Notes: a model not told the origin generated them from the letters alone. 6,871 nucleotides of DNA from Methanosarcina sp. UBA402 (GCA_002509325.1 DADO01000046.1:1-6871); one strand, 5' to 3'; numbered from the stretch's first letter, positions 1-5,720 are shown. Program-made: numbers and translations.

Positions 1-645
1 AATTTCAAGTGCTACTTTTGCAGCCTCAGCAGCATTTTCTGCGGTTGCGTCAGCTCCGATTTCATCAATCCATTTCTTGGATACAGGGGCTCCTCCGAAC
101 ATGCACTTTACTTTGTCCCTGAGGTTTTCTTCCCTGAGCCTGTCCATGAGGTCTTTCTGGCCGAGCATGGAGGTGGTCATGAGGGCAGAGCCAACAAGAA
201 TGACCTTTTGTCCCTTGTGCTTTGCAGCTTCTTCAACAACGGTTTCATTAAGAACGTCGACTCCAAGGTCAAGGATTTTAAAGCCGTTTGCTCCAAGCAT
301 GGTTGTAACAAGCCTGTGCCCGATGTCGTGGATATCCCCTTCTGCAACAAAAGTGATGGCAAGTCCTGCTTCTTCTCCTTCCTTCTTTCCCTTTTCGAGT
401 TCAGGGGTAAGGACTTCCATTGCGTTGCTCATTGCTTTACCAGACATCATAATCTGGGGCAGGAAAATCTCGGCGGCTTCGAACTTGTCACCTACAATCT
501 TCATTCCAACGGAAAGCCCCTTTGTAATAATGTCAATAGGTGAAATTCCTGCAGCCAGTGCCTCCTTACATAAATCTGCAGTGCCTGCAATGTTCTGATT
601 TACGATCGCATCGCGTAACTTATCAAACATCTCTTGGTTTGACAT
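1..645 (-). CDS. mtmC: Monomethylamine corrinoid protein MtmC (3' end cut by window edge)
   Basis: Cytoplasmic corrinoid carrier for methanogenesis from monomethylamine. The pyrrolysine-containing methyltransferase MtmB methylates its cob(I)amide, and MtbA then passes the methyl group to coenzyme M. The reading frame from ATG at 645 is open for 215 codons to base 1. The family is about 218 residues, so only a few C-terminal residues are missing. Residues 1-85 form the helical cap domain (FLPQIMMSGKAM at 61-72). The Rossmann-like B12 domain follows, with the DxHxxG motif as DIHDIG at 104-109 (H106 is the expected axial cobalt ligand), SAL at 153-155 and GG at 184-185. GGAGG at 655-659 lies 9 nt before the ATG and fixes the start. 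The N-terminus (MSNQEMFDKLRDAIVNQN) and AEGDIHDIGHRLVTTMLGAN match MtmC as I remember it, not MtbC or MttC. The mtmB gene usually follows, which would be off the left edge. Family certain; MtmC over its paralogues very likely. Confidence 0.93.
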   Translation of the reverse strand, partial: MSNQEMFDKLRDAIVNQNIAGTADLCKEALAAGISPIDIITKGLSVGMKIVGDKFEAAEIFLPQIMMSGKAMSNAMEVLTPELEKGKKEGEEAGLAITFVAEGDIHDIGHRLVTTMLGANGFKILDLGVDVLNETVVEEAAKHKGQKVILVGSALMTTSMLGQKDLMDRLREENLRDKVKCMFGGAPVSKKWIDEIGADATAENAAEAAKVALEI

Positions 646-800
646 TTTTGTAAACCTCCACTGAGATTCGCAGTTGTGCAGTATCATTGGGAAGTACAAT
701 GTCTCAAGACACATTTTCTCGCAAAGGTCTTATGTTTGAGCATAGACCCAAGCCCCACTAGCTAAAAAAAGCATTTGCATGGGATTCTTATTTTATGGTT

Positions 801-810
801 CAGATATCTG
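801..810. promoter_or_regulatory. Palindrome CAGATATCTG, possible operator upstream of mtmC
   Basis: CAGATATCTG is identical to its own reverse complement. It lies a few bases downstream of the candidate mtmC TATA box, where a bound dimeric regulator would block transcription initiation. What is seen is the palindrome and its position; the operator role is inference. Confidence 0.3.
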
Positions 811-813
811 CTG

Positions 814-826
814 CCTTATATTTTTA
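814..826 (-). promoter_or_regulatory. Candidate TATA box for mtmC
   Basis: Read on the minus strand this is TAAAAATATAAGG, close to an archaeal TATA box, with an A/T-flanked purine-rich stretch before it that could serve as a BRE. Transcription would be expected to start about 25 nt downstream, near 790-797, giving an mtmC leader of roughly 150 nt. A perfect palindrome (801-810) sits between the box and that start. The call is by motif and position only. Another TATA-like box at 1110-1117 is an alternative. Confidence 0.4.
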
Positions 827-905
827 GCCATTAGGCGCGAGTGAATGCCTTCACGAATTTTCGAATTGTCTATAACCGAAATTATCCACTATCATTTTCC
901 ATTTT

Positions 906-928
906 ATCCGAACAGGTTCGGATTTTTT
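906..928. other. Perfect inverted repeat hairpin followed by T run in the mtmC upstream region
   Basis: ATCCGAAC (906-913) and GTTCGGAT (916-923) are exact reverse complements separated by 2 nt, so about 7 bp can pair around a 4-nt loop. On the plus strand a run of six T follows (923-928), the shape of an intrinsic terminator. No plus-strand gene precedes it, however. On the minus strand it would form a hairpin within a long mtmC leader if transcription starts near the 1110-1117 box. A dyad binding site is a third possibility. Confidence 0.45.
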
Positions 929-1105
929 GTGAATAACTTCTTCTCTCTGACATTATTAAAGGGGAATTTATTTGCCGGAAACTGCAAATCTGTTTCCCAG
1001 TCGAATTAGTAACCCTACCCCAAATTTCCCAACAGTATGCCTACCGGAACTGTCTGGAATTGTCCTGAACATTCAGATTCAATTCCTATCATAATAATTG
1101 GAGTA

Positions 1106-1140
1106 ATACTATATAAATGAATAGTATATTTATTTATATA
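1106..1140. promoter_or_regulatory. AT-rich block with TATA-like boxes on both strands
   Basis: TATATAAA at 1110-1117 reads TTTATATA on the minus strand and could serve a distal mtmC promoter, with a leader of about 440 nt. TTTATATA also occurs on the plus strand just to the right. A 7-bp inverted repeat, ATACTAT (1106-1112) and ATAGTAT (1121-1127), brackets the first box. The block could be a promoter with a flanking regulator site, or plain AT-rich spacer. Confidence 0.25.
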
Positions 1141-1275
1141 TATCGGTGTAGAAAATTTAGCATGAAATTACGGAACAAAACTGGCTCCCCATACTCCTTT
1201 TTCATTTTTGCTCCTAATCAAATTTAAGCCTTCTATGGCAATTCACTGATTAGTGTCTTATCAATTTAAATTTGT

Positions 1276-1748
1276 CCAGAAAAATATGATTACGAATATG
1301 TTAGGAATGGAACTGTAAACGTATTCATGGCAGTAGTATTTAAAGCAGGAAAAAGATGACTTTGGTCACCAATAGAAGAACTAAGATAGACTTTGCACAT
1401 TTTGTTAAGGCAATTAAAGAAAGGTATTCGGAAACAAAAACCATCCGTGTGGTCATGGACAATCTCAATACTCACAAAGAAAAATCGCTTGAAGAAGCTT
1501 TCGGAAAAGAAGAAGCAGAAAAGATTTTAAAAAATATAGAGTTCCATTATACTCCTAAACACGCGAGCTGGCTGAATGCAACAGAATTCGAGATCAATGT
1601 AATGGACATAGAATGTACTGGTAGACGGATTGGTGACATGGATACCCTGGTTCATGAAGTAGATTCATGGAATAAGAGAAGAAACGAACATGAAAGTAAA
1701 ATCAACTGGAAGTTTACTCGAAAAATTGCTGAAATGGATTTCTCATAA
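1276..1748 (+). pseudogene. IS630-family transposase fragment, frameshifted and N-terminally truncated
   Basis: Remnant of a DDE transposase of the IS630/Tc1-mariner type. Two frames carry it. The codons from 1276 to 1356 read PEKYDYEYVRNGTVNVFMAV and then FKAGKR, ending at TGA 1357-1359. The homology continues from ATG 1356 in another frame as MTLVTNRRTK and onward, so one base has been lost near 1351-1356. The second frame holds the DDE_3 core: VVMDNLNTH supplies the second catalytic Asp, and HYTPKHASWLNATEFEI supplies the terminal Glu region, followed by the usual helical tail (DSWNKRRNEHESKINWKFTRKIA). The N-terminal helix-turn-helix and first catalytic Asp are absent: an in-frame stop stands at 1267-1269. 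The end also departs from the family I remember after RKIA, so the right boundary seems lost too. No transposase could be made from it, and no terminal inverted repeats are evident. Confidence 0.88.
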
Positions 1749-1754
1749 AAGAAC

Positions 1755-1771
1755 CACAGATGGACACGGAT
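1755..1771 (+). repeat. Left CACAGATG-type repeat arm
   Basis: CACAGATGGACACGGAT matches, in inverted orientation and at 15 of 17 positions, the CACAGATGAACACAGAT series at 1944-1973. It starts seven bases after the end of the transposase remnant. Sequences of this type recur in intergenic DNA of several microbial genomes, from general knowledge. Together the two arms enclose the 146-bp inverted-repeat unit. Confidence 0.55.
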
Positions 1772-1781
1772 AATAACGGAT

Positions 1782-1927
1782 TCATTTGTATTCGGTTAAG
1801 ATACGATCTATAAGAAATGTGTTATTTTTATTGCTATTTCTGTAAACCTATAACTGTAAATCGAGGCGCATAGACGATTACAGTAGTCATTTTAACGTTA
1901 ACATATTCCTTAACCGAATACAAATGA
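1782..1927. mobile_element. 146-bp element with perfect 19-bp terminal inverted repeats (MITE-like)
   Basis: The first 19 bases (TCATTTGTATTCGGTTAAG, 1782-1800) are the exact reverse complement of the last 19 (1909-1927). The 108-bp interior has no coding potential, is AT-rich, and contains a second imperfect stem: ACTGTAAATCG at 1853-1863 against CGATTACAGT at 1875-1884. It also contains the 10-bp palindrome TTAACGTTAA (1892-1901). Long termini around a short non-coding core are typical of miniature inverted-repeat elements mobilised in trans. No clear target duplication flanks it, and I do not recognise its parent element. The structure could instead be a structured RNA or a regulatory dyad. 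Confidence 0.5.
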
Positions 1928-1943
1928 TAATGGATTGAAAAAA

Positions 1944-1973
1944 CATCTGTGTTCATCTGTGTTCATCTGTGTT
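1944..1973. repeat. Three exact tandem copies of a 10-bp unit CATCTGTGTT
   Basis: CATCTGTGTT occurs three times without change. On the minus strand it reads AACACAGATG, the same family as the left arm at 1755-1771. It abuts the broken end of the PKD remnant on the minus strand, so it marks a junction where coding sequence was lost. The T6 tract on the minus strand near 1938-1943 could act as a poly-U terminator for the surface-protein transcript. Confidence 0.8.
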
Positions 1974-1975
1974 TA

Positions 1976-2110
1976 ATTCTGGACGGTTGAAGTAGTTTCG
2001 TCCCAGAAGTCCCAGTATCAGGAAGTTGGGCTGTTCATGATTTTGGTGAACTTTCCCATCTTTCCTTGCTCTTCCAGTTGCTGGCTTACACTGAAACAGG
2101 CAACCGGATC
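1976..2110 (-). pseudogene. Decayed sixth PKD domain downstream of the surface-protein gene
   Basis: In one minus-strand frame from 2110 to 1976 the translation begins DPVACFSVSQQ, continues GKFTKIMNSPTS, meets TGA at 2018-2020, and resumes YWDFWDETTSTVQN before TAA at 1973-1975. This follows the PKD pattern of the gene next door (PPVADFTA, VKFTDTS, NPTGWQW, NFGDGQTS). The stop replaces a core Trp (TGG to TGA) and the FGD glycine has become Trp. The domain is cut off where the CACAGATG repeats begin. It is probably the lost C-terminal module of the neighbouring gene or a fragment of a paralogue. It is non-functional as it stands. Confidence 0.65.
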
Positions 2111-2133
2111 TTACACAGGCAACCGGATCTTAC
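2096..2133. repeat. 19-bp perfect tandem duplication
   Basis: ACAGGCAACCGGATCTTAC occurs at 2096-2114 and again at 2115-2133 with no gap. On the minus strand each copy carries codons for DPVAC, the start of the decayed PKD domain. Because 19 is not a multiple of 3, the duplication shifts the frame of that domain relative to what lies upstream. Confidence 0.92.
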
Positions 2134-2194
2134 TTTTGTTTTCCCGCAGGCAGTACCCTGCCGTCATTGACCTTCAGTTTCGCGGCTGGTGGGG
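2111..2194 (-). pseudogene. Out-of-frame coding remnant after the surface-protein stop
   Basis: Immediately past the surface-protein stop, the -1 frame on the minus strand reads MTPPAAKLKVNDGRVLPAGK and reaches TAA about 60 bases on. TPPAA resembles the TPPVADF inter-domain linker of that protein. Removing one 19-bp copy would place this frame directly into the decayed PKD domain at 1976-2110, interrupted only by the TAA. It may be the former continuation of the gene after a one-base shift. The stretch is short, so chance is not excluded. Confidence 0.35.
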
Positions 2195-4864
2195 TCATCT
2201 CGTAACAAATATTGTCTTGCTTGCAGTATTTGATTTGTCGCCATTGGTTGCAGTCAATTTCACAGTGAAAAACCCTGTAGTTCTATAGATGTGAACTGGG
2301 TTTGATTCGGTGCTTATTTCACTTTTATCTCCAAAGTCCCACTTTATTGAGGCTGCATTAGCGGAATTATCTGTGAACCTAACTGTGAGAGGAGCACGCC
2401 CAAACTGAGGGGTTGCTGTGAAGCTTGCTTTTGGCATGACAGACTCTCCGATAACAGCTATTTTCTTGCTTGTTGTATCATTACCGTCTGCGTTGCTTAC
2501 AGTCAGGTTAATCTCGTAAGTTCCTGCAGCAGCATAGGCGTGGACTGGATTTGCTTCGGTAGATGTAGAACCATCTCCAAATGTCCAGATCCTTTCCAGT
2601 ATCTCATTAAGCGACAGGTCGTTAAACTGAACCGTGAGCGGTCCGGTTTGTTTTGCGGTGAAGTCTGCAACCGGTGGGGTAGGTACACGTTTTGCGGTTA
2701 TATCCATTGTTTTTTCACCGCTAGAACCATCACCATTTGTTGCAACCAAACTAACAGTGTATACGCCTGCTGCGCTGAAGGTGTGTTCAGGATTCCGAAC
2801 TATTGAGGTTTGACCATCCCCGAAGTTCCATTGCCATCCGGTTGGATTGTAGGTGGAGGTATCAGTGAATTTCACAGTAAGGGGAGCATAACCTTCGGTT
2901 GTATTTGCAGTGAAATCTGCAACCGGTGGGGTCAGTACACGGTTTACTTTAATATCCATTGGTTTTGCATCGCTTGAACCGTCACCATTTGTTGCAACCA
3001 GGGTAACCGTGTATGTTCCCGCACCGCTGAATACATGTACAGGATTCTGCTCGATTGAAGTACTGCTATCTCCGAAGTTCCATTGCCATCCGGTTGGATT
3101 GTAGGTGGAGGTATCAGTGAACCGCACGGTAAGAGGAGCATAACCTTCGTTCTTATTTGCAGTGAAATCCGCAACAGGAGGGGTCAGTACACGGTTTACA
3201 GCAATAACCATTGATCTTACATAGCTGGAACCTCCAGCGTTTGTTGCAACCAGGGTAACCGTGTATGTTCCCGCACCGCTGAATACATGTACAGGATTCT
3301 GCTCGGTTGAAGTATCTCCATCTCCAAAGTCCCAGAGCCAGGAGGTCGGATTGTTGATGGAAGTGTCAGTGAACTGCACAGTAAGATCTGCAGTGAAGTT
3401 TGCAACTGGCACTGATGGTTCGGATTTTGAGGCGTACGCCGTATTTCCATCCGGACCTATGTTAATTCTGTTTCCGTTGGGTTTAGGTTCGTTAGAATAG
3501 TCTGATAAAGGATATCCGGCGTCGATACAGGGGGAACTTACGCTGTCACTTACCCAGTCATTCCCGTCCCATCGGCCTGTTTTTGACTTTAAATGGTAAT
3601 CATGGTTTTCTCGGTCTGCATACTGCGGATCTGCCTGTATATCCGCAGATGACGCATCCACCCCTGAATAATCGCCGCCAGAGTTGTTATAGAAACAGTT
3701 ATTCTGCAGAATAAAAGAATGTGTGCCTGTAAGTAAATTCAATACTCCAAAGCCATCTCCTCCGGCTGATGAAGGTCTGGTGGTGTTTGTTATAATGTTA
3801 TTTCTTACTGTAATAACATATCCCGAGCCGTCCAAAATTGAAGAAGAATAAACGTTTTTCTGTGCAATGGCAGCTCCATAGGTTCCATCGATCACGTTGT
3901 TCTCAATAAGGACATTGAATCCATCGGACACGACTCCTCCTATATTTTTATTGTTGTTGCCAGTTCCGGTATCATAGATCTGGTTATGGTGGACAGAGAC
4001 ATTGGTTGATGAAGGGGAATAAGATCCTGATCCGAAAATCCAGATTCCGGAAAGCGCGGTTCTATATATCGTGTTATTGTGTATTTCAATATCATTCATT
4101 GAAGAATTTCCATGCTTCTGGATCTCGATTCCTGCGCCTCCAGAACCTCTGGATGTGATATTATTGTTATAGAAACTAGCATGGTTTGTATTGTAAACTC
4201 TCAGTCCACTGTTTGTCCTGCAGGTTATTGTGTTATTGTAGGCTTCTACATATAAACAGTTAGAAGCATATAGAACATCGTGTCCCAGCAGGTATGCCAC
4301 ATTGTCATGGAAGTCTATGTTAGAACAACTATCGATTTTTAGACCGTCTCCGTGGTTATTAGTCAGATTCATGTCATGTACATCGATATTCTGACAATTT
4401 TTCAGGTGGATAAGGTTGTAGTAACCGTTTCCACTGATAACGTCATCGTTCCCTTCACGGTTTCCATCAATTGTAAAGTTCTTGATAGTAATATCATGGT
4501 TTCCGGCGCTGTCCATTTGTTTAATCATAGGTTTTTCTTTCGGCCAGTCTGCATGATCAGCTAATTTGATCACAACAGTGGAGTCTCCTTCAAGAGTGGT
4601 ATTGTTACCGATTAAAAGCGTATCATTAATAACGTATGTGAATGGCCCTTCAAGGTAAACCGTTGTGTAATCAGAGCTTTCAGCTACGAACTGAAGGGCT
4701 TGATTAATCTGAATATGATCATCTGTTCCGTTGCAGTTAAAATCACCACTATCATCCCCTGATACGTAGACAATCGGGGCAGATGTCATACACAGAACGG
4801 CGGGGACGTTTATTAGAATAGAAAAACACATTAAAAAAGTGAACATCAGTTTTCGATTTTTCAT
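2195..4864 (-). CDS. Secreted right-handed beta-helix protein with five PKD domains (cell-surface/disaggregatase-related)
   Basis: Extracellular protein of 889 residues. ATG 4862-4864 is preceded by GAGGT (4871-4875) with 6-nt spacing. Residues 1-26 form a Sec signal peptide (KNRK, then a hydrophobic core). Residues 30-480 form a pectate-lyase-like parallel beta-helix: the opening GDFNCNGTDDHIQINQAL is typical, and short turns such as NNTI, HNNTIY and ENNVIDG repeat. The segment with IQADPQYADRENHDYHLKSK and CIDAGYPLSDYSNEPKPNG resembles the disaggregatase-associated domain of Methanosarcina, recalled from memory. Five PKD domains follow at about 481-559, 560-643, 644-727, 728-807 and 808-889, each with a WxFGD-type core. 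Many NxS/T sites suggest N-glycosylation. It probably binds or processes cell-surface or matrix polysaccharide; no catalytic residues can be assigned. No C-terminal membrane anchor is present: the protein stops right after PKD5, and decayed PKD sequence follows downstream, so it may be a shortened version. Confidence 0.9.
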   Translation of the reverse strand: MKNRKLMFTFLMCFSILINVPAVLCMTSAPIVYVSGDDSGDFNCNGTDDHIQINQALQFVAESSDYTTVYLEGPFTYVINDTLLIGNNTTLEGDSTVVIKLADHADWPKEKPMIKQMDSAGNHDITIKNFTIDGNREGNDDVISGNGYYNLIHLKNCQNIDVHDMNLTNNHGDGLKIDSCSNIDFHDNVAYLLGHDVLYASNCLYVEAYNNTITCRTNSGLRVYNTNHASFYNNNITSRGSGGAGIEIQKHGNSSMNDIEIHNNTIYRTALSGIWIFGSGSYSPSSTNVSVHHNQIYDTGTGNNNKNIGGVVSDGFNVLIENNVIDGTYGAAIAQKNVYSSSILDGSGYVITVRNNIITNTTRPSSAGGDGFGVLNLLTGTHSFILQNNCFYNNSGGDYSGVDASSADIQADPQYADRENHDYHLKSKTGRWDGNDWVSDSVSSPCIDAGYPLSDYSNEPKPNGNRINIGPDGNTAYASKSEPSVPVANFTADLTVQFTDTSINNPTSWLWDFGDGDTSTEQNPVHVFSGAGTYTVTLVATNAGGSSYVRSMVIAVNRVLTPPVADFTANKNEGYAPLTVRFTDTSTYNPTGWQWNFGDSSTSIEQNPVHVFSGAGTYTVTLVATNGDGSSDAKPMDIKVNRVLTPPVADFTANTTEGYAPLTVKFTDTSTYNPTGWQWNFGDGQTSIVRNPEHTFSAAGVYTVSLVATNGDGSSGEKTMDITAKRVPTPPVADFTAKQTGPLTVQFNDLSLNEILERIWTFGDGSTSTEANPVHAYAAAGTYEINLTVSNADGNDTTSKKIAVIGESVMPKASFTATPQFGRAPLTVRFTDNSANAASIKWDFGDKSEISTESNPVHIYRTTGFFTVKLTATNGDKSNTASKTIFVTR
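2820..3305. repeat. 252-bp-period internal duplication in the PKD-coding region
   Basis: Two long stretches recur exactly 252 bases (84 codons) apart: 2988-3053 equals 3240-3305 over 66 bases, and 2820-2869 equals 3072-3121 over 50 bases. The first pair links PKD2 and PKD1, the second PKD3 and PKD2. Identity at the DNA level, including silent positions, means recent tandem duplication or gene conversion between PKD modules, while the adjoining linkers have diverged. Confidence 0.9.
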
Positions 4865-4908
4865 TTAACTACCTCTGTTATTATTATTCAAGTTAAAAAA
4901 TATTTAGT

Positions 4909-4924
4909 GCTAGTTATAACTGGC
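4909..4924. promoter_or_regulatory. Dyad GCTAGTTATAACTGGC upstream of the surface-protein gene
   Basis: A perfect 10-bp palindrome, AGTTATAACT (4912-4921), extends to a 16-bp dyad with one mismatched pair. It lies about 45-60 nt before the start codon of the surface protein. AT-rich candidates for the TATA box flank it on both sides (around 4896-4905 and 4930-4945), and I cannot choose between them. It is a possible operator or simply part of the promoter. Confidence 0.25.
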
Positions 4925-5034
4925 TTATTATTTATCTTATGTAATTACGATAAGCCGCAGCGTGGATTTTGAGTCAATACCTGGGGCATTTCGCACAGTT
5001 AAAACTGAGAGTTCATCCCAAAATTCAAATTTTG

Positions 5035-5134
5035 TTTCTAGAACCCTGGGTTGTGAACCCTGGTTTCTAGAATCCTGGTTGTGAACCCTGGTTTCTAGAA
5101 TCCTGGTTGTGAACCCTGGTTTCTAGAATCCTGG
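5035..5134. repeat. 28-bp tandem repeat, about 3.5 copies
   Basis: Units run 5035-5063 (29 bp, one extra G and one C/T change), 5064-5091 and 5092-5119 (identical 28-mers), and a partial copy at 5120-5134. Each unit holds the palindrome TTCTAGAA and two CCTGG motifs, and reads TTTCTAGAATCCTGG followed by TTGTGAACCCTGG. It lies about 170 nt upstream of the surface-protein start codon. There are no spacers between units, so it is not a CRISPR array. It may be a variable-number repeat or a multi-site protein-binding array. Confidence 0.93.
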
Positions 5135-5417
5135 TTTCGTGGATCTGGTATTTTGAATAATCATCAAGCCCGTGATCATGAAAAAATCCTGAATACTCCT
5201 GACGATTAAAAACAAAACTGGCTTTTGGGATTGGATCGGCAAGATAGCTCTTTGCGAACTCCCCTACAGTATAAAAGAACAAACACTCTTAAACAATATA
5301 AAAATTTTGATCTAGTTCGAGAGGCAAGGAATAATTGGCTATATAGTAAAAAACTCCCATTTGACCTATTGTTTATCTACTCTTGCCACCAAAACATTAT
5401 TGGTTGCATTAATAATC
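5135..5417. other. Intergenic stretch without a recognisable gene
   Basis: Short open frames exist on both strands, but none has a ribosome binding site with a good start codon or a recognisable protein. On the plus strand a TATAAAAG sequence near 5269-5276 could be a relic promoter for the truncated gene at 5418. The bases between the surface-protein start and the 28-bp repeat (4925-5034) are similarly featureless. Confidence 0.4.
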
Positions 5418-5711
5418 ATGAAAATTCCTAAAGAGTACCTTTCAACCTTCAAATGCCAACTACAGATACAACTTTATAATGAGCTCATTCATGACTATTC
5501 CTTTCTTCGTGCTGTCTGCTGATCACTCTCTGAGCTATTCATTTCTTATACAGATCTGTATTTCAACAACCAGCGCAAGGAAGGTAAGATCATCTCCCAT
5601 GGGGTCTCCAAAGATGTTCCTCCTGGTGTACCAGTAGAGGAAATGAATCTGATTTCTGCCAAAAAATTTAAAAAGCGAAATAATATTGGGATAAAAAATC
5701 AAAACTTATAA
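5418..5711 (+). pseudogene. Truncated DUF1670-like gene with an in-frame TGA
   Basis: One frame runs from ATG 5418 (MKIPKEYLSTFKCQLQIQ, then LIHDYSFLRAVC) to TGA at 5520-5522 and continues unbroken past it (SLSELFISYTDLYFNNQRKE, then VSKDVPPGVPVEEMNLIS) to TAA 5709-5711. It would be 97 residues with the stop read through. The wording matches, from memory, the N-terminus of a multicopy Methanosarcina family annotated DUF1670, whose members are much longer (roughly 250 residues or more). The frame becomes Lys/Asn-rich after LISAKK, so the C-terminal two-thirds seem lost there. No ribosome binding site precedes the ATG. TGA is not known to encode an amino acid in Methanosarcina, where the recoded codon is TAG for pyrrolysine, so I read it as a nonsense mutation. 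The coding call is fairly firm; the family name is less so. Confidence 0.6.
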
Positions 5712-5720
5712 AGCCAGTTA

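Larger units (their letters stand above)
646..1275. other. Long intergenic/leader region upstream of mtmC
   Basis: No gene is visible on either strand across these 630 bases. On the minus strand they lead into mtmC. Besides the sites listed separately they hold a small dyad near the gene (698-715, TGTCT and AGACA arms around a 2-nt centre), a short stem at 841-854 (GTGAA/TTCAC), and a T7 tract on the minus strand near 764-770. The bases from about 1141 to 1275 carry nothing I can identify. Confidence 0.5.

Noticed and set aside
77..598. Long plus-strand open frame opposite mtmC
   Set aside because: Antisense to a confidently identified corrinoid protein gene with full motif content; the frame is Ser/Pro-rich with no domain and is a codon-bias shadow.
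1174..1186. 13-base match AACAAAACTGGCT shared with 5211-5223
   Set aside because: Short, AT-rich and without matching flanks; likely chance.
2037..2288. Plus-strand 83-codon open frame over the end of the surface-protein gene
   Set aside because: It overlaps the PKD5 coding region and the PKD remnant on the opposite strand, spans the 19-bp duplication, and shows no recognisable protein.
5035..5134. CRISPR array
   Set aside because: The repeated units are directly adjacent with no unique spacers, and no cas-like gene is in view.
5067..5282. Minus-strand 71-codon open frame covering the 28-bp tandem repeat
   Set aside because: It needs a TTG start without a ribosome binding site, and much of it is the translated tandem repeat; nothing in it is recognisable.
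5310..5335. tRNA-like GTTCGAGAGG stretch
   Set aside because: No acceptor, D or anticodon stems can be formed around it.
5225..5431. Plus-strand 68-codon open frame before the DUF1670-like remnant
   Set aside because: No ribosome binding site or known domain, in a decayed intergenic zone; it overlaps the start of the better-supported frame at 5418.
5520..5522. TGA as a selenocysteine codon
   Set aside because: Methanosarcina is not known to make selenoproteins, the fragment is truncated, and no SECIS-like structure was seen.
5580..5650. Hexapeptide acetyltransferase fragment suggested by VSKDVPPGVPVEE
   Set aside because: The similarity to the TKDVPP motif is only a few residues, and the surrounding sequence lacks hexapeptide repeats; the DUF1670-like reading explains the whole frame better.
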